From assembly GCF_040802235.1 (NCBI RefSeq), contig NC_133174.1, forward strand, positions 131,307,213 to 131,371,212: a stretch of DNA of 64,000 nucleotides, in the 5' to 3' direction. The stretch's first letter is position 1. Each line of letters begins with the position of its first letter. Below the pieces are notes generated by a model. The model had not been told where the DNA came from and searched no databases. It saw only the letters and a list, made by a program, of their open reading frames with translations. Of the stretch, positions 1 to 11,815 are shown piece after piece. Made by a program: the position numbers and the translations under genes. Origin of the DNA: Manis javanica (taxonomy: Eukaryota; Chordata; Mammalia; Pholidota; Manidae).

Positions 1-2000
1 TCTAGAATCCACTGAGTGAAGAGTTATCTAATTCTCTAGGGGAAAGACTGCATAAAACCATAGCAAATATGTCATGACAATTCCCCGAGTCCTTGCCCAA
101 AGGGACCCATGGCCATTTATTCAAGTGACTGATAAAATGGGCATACCCAGACATTTTAAGATGATTAGACACAGAATGTGAGTTGATATGAATATCCAAA
201 AGCCCAAAGAATCATTGCAGATCCCGTGGGGTAAGGCCGCATGGGGACCAAGTAGTATAGAGCCCTGGCTAAAGTCCGGTTCACAGTGGGCCCTGTGGTT
301 GTTTACCCAGATGCTAAGTGTATAATTAGAATGTATACTTGGCATTTGGAGTAATTCCCATATTAGGTCCTTGGCTTGGGGTATGATATATAGTGGGAAA
401 GGCTGAATAGGAAGCATTGAGAATGCTCCCCACCCACCCTAGACAAGATACATGTGTGTGTGTGTGTGTGTGTGTATGTGTGTGTGTATTCCAATGCTAT
501 ATATATATAGTATTGGAAGTAGCAATTAGAGCAATTATTAAGACCTAAAAGATGTTGAGGTGACCGTCCATATCTTATCTATAATTAATTCACCAAGCTG
601 GCTTCTACAGAAACTTAATGGATTCTATAGAAGGACTATAGACTTATGTATGCTCTGATTATAGCTGCTGTACTACTTATAATATCATTGCTAGAGCAAA
701 TTAATAACTCCTGAAGTACATGAAAGTGAGCAATGGCCATATGTTCGGAGGCTTGGAAGAAGAAAGACTGATACATAAGACAAGGAGTTCAATGTTGGAG
801 GCATGTGGATGGGCATATAGGAATGAGGACACGGTGTGATTTGTGTCACATATAAACACCCAGAGAAAGCATCTACCTTGGAAGAAGTACTGTACAACCA
901 AGTTGACAAAATAAGTAAGCCAGTGGACCTTCACCTTCATCATTGGCAATTCTGACATTGGCACAATGGGCATATGAACAGTTTCTGGTAGCTGAAATGA
1001 AGGCTACATGTGAGCCCAATAGCATAGACTCCCACTTAAGGAGGGTGATCTGGTTACTACTGCTTGTCAATATCAGAATTGTCAACAACAGAGACCAATA
1101 CTAAGCTCCCAGTATAGCAGTATTCCTTGAAGATATCTACCAGTCAAGTTGACTATATAGGACTCTTTCATCCTCTGAGAGCCAATAGTTGATCCTCACA
1201 GGGATACTTATCCAGACAGGAGCTTGCCTTTCCTGTTTGCAGAGCTTCAGCCAGCACCACTATCTGCAGGCTCATGGAATTCCTGATCTATAGGCCTGGT
1301 ATCCCACCTAGCATGGCATCTGACCAAACTACCCCCTCATGGCAAAGGAGGTACAGGAGCAGGCCAATGACCGTGGGATCTACTGGTCACATCACATACC
1401 ACACCAGGCGGAGGCAACTGGTCTGAAAGAGCACTGGAAAAGCAGTTTAAAGGTACAGCTGAAGTCTCAGCTTAGAAGAAACACTGAAAAGAGAGAGCAA
1501 ACCTTGAAGGTATTGTGTATTTGCTAAGTCAGAGACCTCTATGCAGTGCTGTACTCCAATATTGAGGGTACATGAATCCAGGAAACAAGGGTTGGAAGCA
1601 AGAATGTCCCCAATTACCTTTACTCCTGTGACCTATTGAGGGACTTTTGCCTCTTGTCCCCTCAGTTCAGGGCTTTGCAAGGCTGAAGGTCCTGTTTTCC
1701 AAAGCAGGCATGGCGGCATACTCTTTCCAGGGGACAAACAAAGGTCCCAGTGAACTACAAGTCAAAGCTGATGCCAGGGCACTTTGGATCCTTGTGCCCA
1801 GGGACCAACAGGTGAGAGAGGGAGTCACTGCCTGGGCAGGTAGTGGATTCTGGTATTCCAGGGAGGAAGGGTGGCTTGTACAAAATGATGGCCAGGAGAA
1901 ATTGTATGTTGGATCCCAGGTGACCCACGAGGGCACCTGCTTTACTTTCTTGCCCCCTTGTAACTATCAATGAAGAAGTACAGCAATATCAGAGAAGTTC
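1..2000 (+). pseudogene. ERV-L type pol remnant: RNase H tail, integrase, dUTPase-like domain
   Basis: Broken pol region of a class III (ERV-L) endogenous retrovirus, with many stops and frame changes. From about 940 to 1,090 the frame resembles the RNase H/integrase linker and the integrase N-terminal part. Positions 1,339-1,527 keep a 62-codon stretch with the integrase-like run WSHHIPHQAEATG, which includes the region of the last acidic catalytic residue. Positions 1,647-1,973 keep a 108-codon frame with an ILVPRDQQ run that looks like the dUTPase domain lying downstream of integrase in ERV-L. The order integrase then dUTPase is the family hallmark. The 5' end lies outside the window. Nothing here can make a full protein. 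Confidence 0.7.
453..489. repeat. (TG)n microsatellite
   Basis: Alternating TG run with single interruptions (TATG), inside the ERV-L remnant. Confidence 0.9.
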
Positions 2001-2858
2001 TCTCACAGAGAATGAAAGTTTGGGTCCCACCCCTAGGTGAGGACTGAGACCCACGGAGGAGACAGCTGAGTGCGAGGTGACTCTAGAATGAATAGTGGAC
2101 AAGGGACAGGAGGGGTGCCACTTGTGTCCCCAAGACCAACTGCAATGACGGGGGTTGTAGTCCACCCCACAGACTACCTTCTTCTGAGCTTTCCCTCAGA
2201 AAGAAATGTCCAGGGGAACTACCCAGGAGTTTCTCCACAGACCTGTGTGGAGAAGTAGATCTCCATGGCCCAGCAGATGGATGGTGCTGACCATAAGAAT
2301 ACACCTCACAGACCTCCTACTATGGGGAGCATAGTTGATGAAGGGCGTCAGCTGCTGCAGTCTGAAATCCATCCTTTTGTTTGGGCCAAGGCCCACTCCC
2401 ACAGACTTTTCCTAGTGTTTGAATATTACAGAAGATATAAGGAAGACCCATTATTGGAAGATATGGGGCTCCTGTGTCAGCTGGTTTTGATTCAAAGAAT
2501 ACCTCATGGCTTTGCTAAACCTTCTTAGAATGCCCTACAGTCTAAATCACTTTGCCTTTATTGACCTACATGGGCCTTGTGTAGTAGGCAAAATGGTCCT
2601 ACCAAGATGTCCACATTCTAAATCACTCTAAATCATTCTAAATCATTCTAAATCACAGTCTAAATCACTAAATGCCCTACAGACCCAACCTTCCTTTCCT
2701 CTGTCCTTCAACGGAGGTCAGACTTGGCATGTCAGTTTGACAGCTTTCTCACCCCCTCTATCCCCTTCATATATATGTTCACACATGGGGTTCTCTTAAT
2801 AAAACTCCTGCAATCTATATTAGCATCTGCTTTTCTGGGAATCCAGACTAACACAATG
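2001..2858 (+). mobile_element. Probable 3' part of the ERV-L element, including LTR-like end
   Basis: Follows the dUTPase-like frame directly and shows no coding potential. AATAAA lies at 2,798-2,803 and the segment ends near 2,858 in an ACACA-type terminus, as expected of an LTR 3' end. The LTR start could not be fixed by eye. A small patchwork insertion (2,541-2,670) interrupts it. Family assignment is by position next to the pol remnant. Confidence 0.4.
2529..2682. repeat. Patchwork insertion flanked by a 12-bp direct repeat
   Basis: AATGCCCTACAG occurs at 2,529-2,540 and again at 2,671-2,682. Between them lie a 70-bp block (2,551-2,620) that is the reverse complement, with one mismatch, of 5,090-5,159, and several copies of the unit TCTAAATCAC/T. 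The direct repeat looks like a duplicated insertion site, and the contents look like copied local sequence plus filler. Confidence 0.7.
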
Positions 2859-3330
2859 GCTGACTAAAAAGATATGTATGTTATGAACTTGGGAATGGAT
2901 AGCTGAAATGGAATGGAGTCATTGGAATTTAGGAGGTAGAGGTAATGAAGTACAAAGTTTTGGTACGGATCACCCAAGTTTGATATTAACAGTCCTGTAA
3001 ATGATGGAACTAGAGAAGGTCTTAAAGTAAGTAATCCAGGGTTAAAGTTTTCAATAAATATAAAAGGGCTGTCCTGGAGAATACTTTCAAATAATTAAAT
3101 CACAGAGGCTAAAGTGTAGTAGAGCAAAGAGAATGAGCTCCAATGGAAATGTTTTACACCAAGACAACATTTGACCTGAAATTAGCAATGTGAAGTGGAA
3201 ATAAGGCTGACTCTTGTAACTAGCTGCAGGACCTTGTAAAATGAGTAACCTCTGAAGAACTGCACGGAAGTTTCAATCCCCAAGGGAGAGCTAGATGTCT
3301 GTCATGATAAAGAGATACAAGAGGCATTCT
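2859..3330. other. No recognisable feature
   Basis: Non-coding, AT-leaning sequence between the ERV-L end and the AT-rich simple repeat. I see no gene and no repeat I can name. Confidence 0.5.
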
Positions 3331-3735
3331 GTGTGTGTGTATGTATATATATTTACATACATATATACAATATATATAGCACATATATTTATGGAATATG
3401 TATACATAATATATATTTAAAGAAAATATATAACATACACAATATATATAATACATATTTACAGAATGTATTATATATAGAATGTGTTATATACACACAG
3501 AAAATATCTGTGTAGAATACATATATACATATGGAGACTATATATAAAGAATATGTATAATATATATAAATATGTAGATATAAATATATAAATATATGTA
3601 TTCTATTTACTTGTATATATATAAAATATACAGAATATATAGATATATAAAACTAAATATAAATATATATACATATATAGATATAGAATATATACACAGA
3701 ACATATATAAATATAGAATATATATACTTCTATAT
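3331..3735. repeat. AT-rich simple repeat (TATA/TATATG type)
   Basis: About 400 bp of interrupted TA, ATAC and GAATATAT units, opening with a short TG run. The short frames across it are low-complexity I/Y translations and are not genes. Confidence 0.85.
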
Positions 3736-4715
3736 CTACTTGTCTGTCTACTTTTACTAGTGTAGTGCAGTGTGGTATAAGGTAAAAGATAATTTACTTA
3801 CCAAAGAACATGTATTCCAGTGATCCAGTTAGAAAAATGTGGCAGTGATGTTGGCAATGAGTATACAAGTCAAGAATAGTAAAAGGTAAAGCAAGACAGT
3901 GTGAGATGATGGGTACAGTTAGGTGAACAAAGGGTAGTATGAAAGGGTGACAGAGTCAAGTGATTTATGCAGCTTTACAGTCCCAAGGAAATTACAGTAT
4001 TGTTTCTGGGTTAACAGACACTGCTAAGTTTTAGAATTGGTACATTTTTCTGTTTGCTGCCTTGTTAGAGATGCTTGGCCTTTGCTTGGGATGTCAGATT
4101 GAACAAGGAAAAAACATATTTTGTACTACAAAATATCCATGATGTTTTTCTTTCTGTTAAAATTAATTCAGTTCTCCCAATTCCTTTGTATTTCTCCACA
4201 TTCAACATTTTGTGTAGCTTCTCCATCATGGGACACAACCTCACGACATCAATCATGCCTTTTATTTGTACAATGCTTTGAAAAATGCTCACTTTCAGTA
4301 TCACATCTGTGCTCACAAACAAGTGATAAATTGAAAGGATTAGTATTTTCCCATTTTAAGGAAAAGGGAACTAAAAGAGTTAGTGTATACTGGAAGATCT
4401 GACCCCAAATCTTGTGGTTATTTTCACCAATGTACAGACACTGAATTCCCTTTCTTAAACAAGCATGTTAAGGTATAAGAGAAAAATTAGAAAATAGATG
4501 GAACCTCTGCTAATATTTCAAAAATTATGATTTTGAATGATATGAGAGCTGATTCTTTAGAAATAAGATTGATTTATAAATATTGACTTGAAATAATACA
4601 TTTAAAGCCCCAAGTTTCCAGTTCTGTCAGAGGAGCTTGTATCACACCAATCCTCATAGAGTTGATTGGAAAGGCTATAAAATTTTGTTTAAAATCTTAG
4701 GATATATTTTGATTG
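3736..4715. other. No recognisable feature
   Basis: Non-coding sequence. The longest open frames are 68-93 codons, overlap on opposite strands and resemble no protein I know. No repeat family recognised. Confidence 0.5.
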
Positions 4716-5159
4716 TCCACATTCAGAGGTCACAAGTCTGAAGTGGATCTCCCTGGGCTAAAATTAAGGTGTCCGGAGGGCTGTGGTCTTTCTGGAGGCT
4801 CGAGGGGAGAACCCATCCCCTTGCCTTTTTTAGCTTCTTGAGGCCACTTACATTCCTTGAGTCAAGACCTCCTTCCATCTTAGAAGCCAGCAATGGTTAG
4901 TCAAGTATTTCTAAAGATGCTGTCTCTCTGGTTATGACTCTTTCACCTTCTTCTTCCATTTATAAGGACCTTTGTGATTAACCTGGGCCCACCAGGATGA
5001 TCATGGTCCCAACTCAAAATTGGCTGATTAACAACCTTAATTCCATATGTATCCTTATTCTCCTTTGCAGTATTCTAGGTTCCAGTGACTAGAATGTGGA
5101 CATCTTGGGAGGACCATTTTGCCTACTACACAAGGCCCATGTAGGTCAATAAAGGCAAA
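4716..5159 (+). repeat. Ancient interspersed repeat, family not named
   Basis: Resembles a very common old mammalian repeat with runs such as GAAGTGGATCTCCCTGGGC and a terminal part containing AGAATGTGGACATCTTGG. I recognise the type as widely dispersed but cannot name the family reliably. Its last 70 bp (5,090-5,159) reappear inverted at 2,551-2,620. Confidence 0.5.
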
Positions 5160-5284
5160 AAGAAAATGGAGGGGGTTCAACCACCGAATGGAAGAAACAA
5201 AAGGAGTGTGATTCACATTTATATGGTTTTGAGTGTAAAGGCAAGCCCCAATCCATGCTGCATAGGAAGGCCCTGCACTTGCAT

Positions 5285-5535
5285 TAGCTTGAGCAGACAA
5301 TTTTGCATTCCTGCCAGCAGTAATAATAATTCTGTTGCTCCACATCCTCACCAGCATTTCATGTTTCAGAGTTTTGGATTTGGCCATTCTAATAGGTGTG
5401 TAGTGGTACCTCGTTGTTTTAATTTGCATTTCCCTGATGACGTATGATGTGGAGCACCCTTCCATATGCTTATTTGCTATCTGCATTTCTTCCTTGGCGA
5501 GGTGTCTGTTCAGATTCTTCATTCTATTTAACAAT
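5285..5535 (-). mobile_element. Old L1 ORF2 fragment (antisense)
   Basis: The minus strand reads as the C-terminal part of L1 ORF2: [20 protein letters not shown], then the region before the cysteine motif. It abuts a sense L1 at 5,536. Both pieces cover overlapping parts of ORF2, so they are two insertions. Confidence 0.8.
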
Positions 5536-8216
5536 GTACGAGAAGTATTAGTCAATGAAACTAGACAAGGGAGGAAAAATCAATTTGAGGCATAGGAACT
5601 GGTAAAGAAGTGAAGCCTTCTCTATTTTCAGATGCTATGAGAGCTTATCTAAAAATTTCTAGAGCTTTGATGACAAAATTAATTGAAACAATAAAAGCAT
5701 TCAGTAAGATAGCAGAACATAAAATTAATGTACAGAAATGATCAGCTTTCATATGTAAAATCAATTGCTAGGGGCAATAATAGTAGAGAAATACCATTTA
5801 AAATAGCATCAGAGAAGATCACTTTCTTAGGAATAAAATGAACATGAGCAGTGTGAAACTTATATGAAGAAAATGTGACAATACTCGTGAAGGACACCCA
5901 AGCAGACCTCAACATGTTGGAAGATATGCCCTGGTCTTGTGTAGGAGGAATAAACATCATAAAGATGCCCATTATCTCTGCTAATTTATAAATTTAATGG
6001 GATTCGAGTAAGAACATTTATTCACATTTAAATGGAGCTTAATTAGTTGATAATAAAGGCAAGTCAATGATAAAATTTATATAGAAAACCATTATGCAAG
6101 TAGAGCTAGGATAACACAAAACAAAGGAAAACTGCAAGGGACACCAGCCTTACCAGACATGAAACCATACTGTAGTCTCATTAAATAGAGTAGTACCGAC
6201 ATATGAACAACAACAACAAAAAAACCCCGAGTGTGATAGAATAGAAATGCCAGAAATTAATCCAAATACATATGAAAATGTATTATGTAATTAATGTGGC
6301 ATCTTTAAAAAGTGGTCTTGGAAAAACTGGCTGATAGTTTTGGAAAAGATAAAATCATATCTACCTCACACCAAAATCAAGAATGAAATCTAAATAGATG
6401 ACTTATCTAAAGGTAAAAGAATAAATGACACCAGTACTGGAAAAAATCATGGGTGACTTTCCATTTATCTTATGTGTATAGCTAGGCCTTCTAACTATGG
6501 CTTAAAATCTGGAGGCAATAAGAAAAAATGTTGATAACTGCGGCTACATAAATATAAAAAAAATCTGTTGCATGGCAAAAACAAAACAAAACCCAGCATA
6601 AATGAAACTGTACCTTCCAGACTGTGAGTAAATATTTGTACTGTATGTCAAATATAAAGAGTCAATGTCCCTAATCTATAAGAACTTGTAAAAATTGAGC
6701 GGGAAACTCCAAAATCTTTATTGAAAAAATGGAGAAAATACATGAGCAGAAAATTCACAAAAGCAGGTATAAAAATGGCCCTGAAATGTATGAGAGGATA
6801 TGCATTCTCAGTCATATTTGGAGAAAGGTAAATTAGAACTATGCTAAGAAATTATTTGTCACCTATCAGATTGGCAAAAATTAAAAAGAATGACAGCACA
6901 TGATGTTAATGAAGCTATAGTGAAAAAGAGATCCTCAAACTGGTGAAATTCCTTCTGGGGGAATTTGGTTGTACCTAACAAAAGTATGGATGTACTATTT
7001 TACATAGTAACTCCACTTCAGGGAACCTACCCTGAAGATACAGCTCCAATAATGACAAAAAATATGCACAAGGATATTCACAACAGCATTATTTGTAATT
7101 ATAATATATTAAAAACAATCTAAATTCCCACATAGAGAAGAGTGATTGGATAAATTATGCTAATCCATACATTGCAATACTACGCAGTTGTGAAAAATAA
7201 CAAGAATGGCTTCTGTAAAGAGATAAGGATTTCCAAAATACATTCTTAAATAAAAATTAAAAAGTGCAAAATAATATCTATAATATGCTATATTTTCTGT
7301 AAAAAAGATGAATAACAAAGTTATACATGTACACATACTCATTTAACAAAAAGAAACAAAGGGAGAATAAGCCGAAACTAATGACGTCATTTATATAGAG
7401 TGAGTGGGTCAAAACATATGGAAAATATTGGGGAATTAGAATGGGGAAGAAGGGACAGGGAATGACTTTTTTCTAAGTACAATTTTATGTATAGTACTGA
7501 CTTTTAGAACTTAATTAATATTTCTTACACCCAATGACATTAATAATAAAAATTCACAAAAATGGGGATTGGGACCCAGAATGGAACACAAACAGGATCA
7601 AATAAACATAACATAAGTGAATGATGTAACTATAATGCAGAGGGGATAAGAATCCACCTTCATAACTGGGAAAAAATACTGTGACTATATTTCTAGAAGC
7701 AGAGACACAAATAACATACAGAAACATTGTAGTATAGTTAATAGGTTTGTTTTTCATAGGAGTATAGGTCATCAATTTTCAAACTACTTTAAATGTATTT
7801 TAGAATTGACCAAATAAGTAAAAACATGTACAAAAAGTTATGCCTTTCTCATTGTCAGAGACAAATTGTAAATAAAGAAGGATGCTTAGAATTAATCTTG
7901 TGATATTTGAGAAGAACTGGTGGTTTCAGTATGACCTCATGGTTTCTGATATACAGAAAGATATGGAAATAGACATGTATATGCATAAATACATACATAT
8001 CCTAGCTCTGACCATTAAGCCAGGAACCTTCGAACAGTGACACCCAAGTATCAATGAACACAATTAGCACCCAGGTCTTGGGTTCTAACTCTGTTGACCA
8101 GCAATCAGCGATACCTGGAGGAAAGGCTGATTCCAGGGCTTGGGCAGGAAAAGTCAAACATGAGCCTGAAACATATTGCAGCACCGAATAAGGAAGTGTA
8201 CAAACAATGATGTAAG
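5536..8216 (+). mobile_element. Old L1, ORF2 3' half and 3' UTR
   Basis: Degenerate sense L1. It begins just before the reverse-transcriptase active-site region and runs through the ORF2 C-terminus (around 6,700-7,200) into a long 3' UTR. It has no usable frame. It continues at 10,886 after the ESCO2 retrocopy: the duplicated 13-bp site belongs to this L1 and the sequence resumes in register. Subfamily not determined; divergence suggests one of the old L1M groups. Confidence 0.75.
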
Positions 8217-8229
8217 AAGGACACAAGAG
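8217..8229. repeat. Target-site duplication of the ESCO2 retrocopy (left copy)
   Basis: AAGGACACAAGAG is repeated exactly at 10,873-10,885 on the far side of the retrocopy poly(A). A 13-bp duplication is typical of L1-driven insertion. Confidence 0.9.
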
Positions 8230-8264
8230 AGGTCGCCGGCTCCGGGGGGAGGAGTTCAGGTAAG

Positions 8265-10106
8265 ATGCCAGCTTGTACCACAAGGAAAAGGAAGCAGCAT
8301 CCTTTGAACTGTGACAACCTGTTAACAGATGCTCCAACCAAGAAATTAATTTTGGACTTCACTGAAAATATATTTCCATCACCTAATAAAAAGCACATTT
8401 GCCAAAGCAGTGGTAAAAATGAAGAAAAGGTGCATTGCTCTCAACAAGGGCACTTCATTTCAAGTCCTCTCAAAACAACTAAAAAAAATAGATCGCCATC
8501 TGCAAATCAAGTTTTGCCATTTAAATCTGCTGTGTCTACTGTATCCTTTTACAACAAAGATAAGTGGTACCTCAGTCCACTGGAGAGAAGGCTGATACAA
8601 GACAGTAGATCCATTTGTCCAAAAACTAAGAGTGAAGATAAGTCTTTTCCCAGTGTGACAAAAAAAAAAAAAAAAAAAACACAGGGAAAACCAGTTTACA
8701 CCAAGAAGATGAACAAAAAACCACACAAGAGTTTAACTCCTAAGTATCAACCAAGTTATAAGTGCATCAAGCCAGTTTCAAAGAATTCTAAAAATTCCAA
8801 GAAAAATCAAGTGGCTTGTAAGCCAATTGTGGAGAAAGAGAATAACTGTTACTCAACTGAAAGTAATCTGAATACTCCTCGGGTTCTAAGCCAGAAAGTC
8901 AAACCACAAGTTACACTCCAGGGAGGAGCGGCATTTTTTGTTAGTAGAAAAAAATCCTCTCTTAGAAAATTGCCTCTGCAAGATAAACCAGTACTGGGAT
9001 TCACCCAAAAGAATAAATCAAAAGTAATTAAAGATTCTAAAATAACTGTCATTGAAAGAAGTTTTGAGACAAGGCAAATGCCAAAGTGCCTGTTATTAGA
9101 AAAGAAACTTAAAAATGGAGCAAAATTAATAAAGGATTCATCAGGTGGAGTATTTTCTTCAGAGGAATGTAAGCCTGATGAAAATAAATGTTTTCCCTCT
9201 GAAGATTCTCTCAGTGAGAACAAGGCAGTTTCCCCTGAGTCCACTGTGTATCCCATCTTCAGTGTGTCTTCAGTCAGTACAAAAAGATCTCTAGTTGAAG
9301 AACAGTCTTCTGTGGGATCCATCATATCTACTAACTCCTTGAAACAGACCAATAATCAAAAAAGTAGTAATGCCAGAGACACAAATAAAGAAACAAAAGA
9401 TCAGCTCGTCATTGATGCAGGTCAGAAACATTTTGGAGCCACCATGTGTAAGTCTTGTGGCATGATCTACACTGCTTCCAGCCCTGAAGATGAACTACAG
9501 CACATTCAGCATCACCACAGATTTCTGGAGGGAATCAAATATGTAAGCTGGAAAAAAGAACGCATAGTAGCAGAGTTTTGGGATGGGAAAATCGTGTTGG
9601 TCCTGCCACGTGATCCAAGCTATGCTCTCAGAAAGGTAGAAGATGTCCAAGAACTTGTCGATAATGAATTGGACTTCCAGCAAGTTGTTCCCAGATATCC
9701 AAACAAAAACAAAACTTTTCTATTCATATCTGATGAGAAGAGAGTAGTTGGGTGCTTAATTGCAGAGCCCATCAAACAGGCCTTCCGTGTCCTGTCTGAA
9801 GCAACTGGCACAGAATCTCCAAGCTCAACAGAATGTCACAGGGCTTGGCAGTGTTCAAATGTACCAGAACCTGCAATCTGTGGGATAAGTAGAATCTGGG
9901 TGTTCAGACTGAAGAGAAGAAAATGCATTGCAAGACGACTGGTAGATACTCTCAGTAATTGCTTCATGTTTGGCTGTTTCCTCAGCACTGACGAAATAGC
10001 ATTTTCTGATCCAACACCAGATGGCAAGTTATTTGCAACTAAGTACTGCAACACCCCTAATTTCCTTGTATACAATTTTAATAGTAAAATCCAATTTCAA
10101 CTATAG
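8265..10106 (+). CDS. ESCO2: ESCO2-like cohesin acetyltransferase, intact retrogene frame
   Basis: ESCO2 acetylates SMC3 in the nucleus during S phase and so establishes sister-chromatid cohesion. This 613-codon intronless frame spans the whole protein (the human protein is about 600 residues). A basic, poorly conserved N-terminal half is followed by a C2H2-type zinc finger (C395, C398, histidines around 413-418) and the acetyltransferase domain to the C-terminus. The run [20 protein letters not shown] (539-558) covers the acetyl-CoA binding loop, and [19 protein letters not shown] lies near the end. The ATG at 8,265 matches the start of the parent protein. Oddities are a lysine run encoded by 20 As (codons 133-138), Cys554 where I recall Arg in human ESCO2, and a short C-terminal extension past the usual NFNS end. 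The frame is open; expression and activity are unknown. It could be a young pseudogene not yet hit by a stop. Confidence 0.88.
   Translation: MPACTTRKRKQHPLNCDNLLTDAPTKKLILDFTENIFPSPNKKHICQSSGKNEEKVHCSQQGHFISSPLKTTKKNRSPSANQVLPFKSAVSTVSFYNKDKWYLSPLERRLIQDSRSICPKTKSEDKSFPSVTKKKKKKTQGKPVYTKKMNKKPHKSLTPKYQPSYKCIKPVSKNSKNSKKNQVACKPIVEKENNCYSTESNLNTPRVLSQKVKPQVTLQGGAAFFVSRKKSSLRKLPLQDKPVLGFTQKNKSKVIKDSKITVIERSFETRQMPKCLLLEKKLKNGAKLIKDSSGGVFSSEECKPDENKCFPSEDSLSENKAVSPESTVYPIFSVSSVSTKRSLVEEQSSVGSIISTNSLKQTNNQKSSNARDTNKETKDQLVIDAGQKHFGATMCKSCGMIYTASSPEDELQHIQHHHRFLEGIKYVSWKKERIVAEFWDGKIVLVLPRDPSYALRKVEDVQELVDNELDFQQVVPRYPNKNKTFLFISDEKRVVGCLIAEPIKQAFRVLSEATGTESPSSTECHRAWQCSNVPEPAICGISRIWVFRLKRRKCIARRLVDTLSNCFMFGCFLSTDEIAFSDPTPDGKLFATKYCNTPNFLVYNFNSKIQFQL
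8660..8679 (+). repeat. A20 homopolymer inside the ESCO2 retrogene frame
   Basis: Twenty consecutive As code for the KKKKKK run. The downstream frame depends on the exact count, and such tracts are prone to slippage in replication, transcription and sequencing. Confidence 0.9.
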
Positions 10107-10838
10107 AAGTTATTGTATGTATGAGTTCAGATAGTCCCGTGTCATAAATACAAACTATTTAACAAGTATCAAAATAAAAATACTAGGACACACACATCCA
10201 CACAAAATTGCCTCAGTTTTGTTTCTTATGAATTGAAAAGTCAAGGATAAATTTGTTGAAAATTATCTGGGCATTTCAGAGAAAGGAAAAAATCTTTGCA
10301 TGATATACAGAATCTTGTTATAAAACTTTGTAGCTGTAACTGGAAAATTATTTGCTTCCTACATAAGAACATTGACAAAGCAAGGTGGCTGCCCACAGAA
10401 AGATGACCCTGATCTTTCACAAACCACCCTCTGGATGAGGGCTCTCTCATGCCTGATCAGAGGCAAACAGGAAAATTTTAAGATAGATTATTTCCATGCC
10501 CTATTTTTAAAGATAGTACTGAAATTCTGTACACAGAATTTTTATTTTGTAGGTATTTGGCTGTAACAACTCAGTTTGAATATATTTAGAAAGTGCTTTC
10601 AATTTCTCATTTGTAGAAGGGAAAGATGGCAAATAATGAGTACAGTTTTCATATCCTTTTATGTGGAACAGAATTCTATGGCTTAATGTTTAAATCTTTT
10701 TAAAAGTCATATTAATCAAAGCACACCTGTCATCACATTTAATTAAAATTGAAATTTAGTAATCGCACTATTTCACTAACTTCTGGTGTGTGAAAATGCT
10801 AACTGCCACCTTAATGTATTACTGGGATTGATGTCATT

Positions 10839-10872
10839 AATAAAATGGATACCCAATTGGAAAAAAGAAAAA
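10839..10872 (+). terminator. Poly(A) signal and tail of the ESCO2 retrocopy
   Basis: AATAAA at 10,839-10,844 is followed about 16 nt later by the A-rich tail, which ends at the right target duplication (10,873-10,885). This marks the 3' end of the source mRNA. Confidence 0.85.
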
Positions 10873-10885
10873 AAGGACACAAGAG

Positions 10886-11815
10886 CCAACTCGAAGAGGC
10901 TCTCAGTGGCCAAATCTGGGACAACATAAGCAACAAAATAAATAATAACAGTATGAAATCATATTCCATAAAATAAATAAAACTCCACAAGTTCCTACAG
11001 ATATAAATAAATAATTTAATAAATGGGGGGGAAAGGGAAAGTTCTTCCTTACAATATAATTCTAGCTAATAAAAATAGAAAGAATGATGGAAATAGAAAA
11101 ATAATCACTTGCAAGCACCACAGTACTAATTGTTTCAGGCAAGAATCATGAAAGGATACTAAAATTAGTAGGCAGTATATGATGAGAAACAGGATAATTA
11201 TAGAGGCTCAGAATATCTGCTCCAAGATGTCTATTAATTGTAAAGTTTAAAATAGTAACTCTATGGTGGAGAAACCTAGCAGACACTACCTTAACCAATG
11301 ACAAAATTAACATTACCACTAATGGGATGAATCAGCCTCGTGCTTCCTGATACATGCACTGAGAAGGATATAACATCACATGTGGTACTCCTGCCAAAAA
11401 TTCATAAGATGAATGTAATTATGAGAAAATCTTATAGAAATCCAAAGTTTGGGGCTTTCTACAAAATAGCTGGTTGATAGTCTTCAAACATGCCAAGGTC
11501 ATTAAACACAAATAAAGACTGAGGACCTATTTAAGAATAAAAGAAAGTAAGGAGCTATGAAAACTAAATACAATGTCTGATACTGGATGGAATCCTGAAC
11601 TAGAAGAAAGAAAAGATACTAGCAGGAAAATTGGTGAACTTTGAATAATGTCTGTAGAATTTATTATAGCATTGCAACAATGGTACTTTTCTGATTTTCA
11701 TAACTGTACTATGATTTTGCAAGATGTTGTTAGCATTGGGGAATCTGGGTGATGTATACATAGTTAAACTTTGAACTACGATTATATTTTTGTTAAGTCT
11801 GAAAAATTAAAAATG
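10886..11815 (+). mobile_element. Old L1 3' UTR, continuation of the 5.5-8.2 kb element
   Basis: Non-coding sequence of old L1 3'-UTR character, resuming directly after the right target duplication of the ESCO2 retrocopy. No frame of interest. Confidence 0.55.

Larger units (their letters stand above)
8230..10872 (+). mobile_element. Processed ESCO2 retrocopy (mRNA-derived, intronless)
   Basis: The insertion comprises a 35-bp GC-rich 5' UTR stub, the complete coding sequence without introns, a ~750-bp 3' UTR, an AATAAA and an A-rich tail, all between 13-bp target duplications. These are the marks of an ESCO2 mRNA reverse transcribed by L1. It sits inside an older L1 3' UTR. No promoter is carried over beyond the short 5' UTR, so any transcription must come from flanking sequence. 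Confidence 0.93.

Noticed and set aside
5285..5540. Head-to-head L1 pieces read as a twin-priming inversion
   Set aside because: The inverted piece is from the ORF2 C-terminal region, which is also present in the adjacent sense piece; twin priming should invert sequence upstream of the sense part. Two separate insertions fit better.
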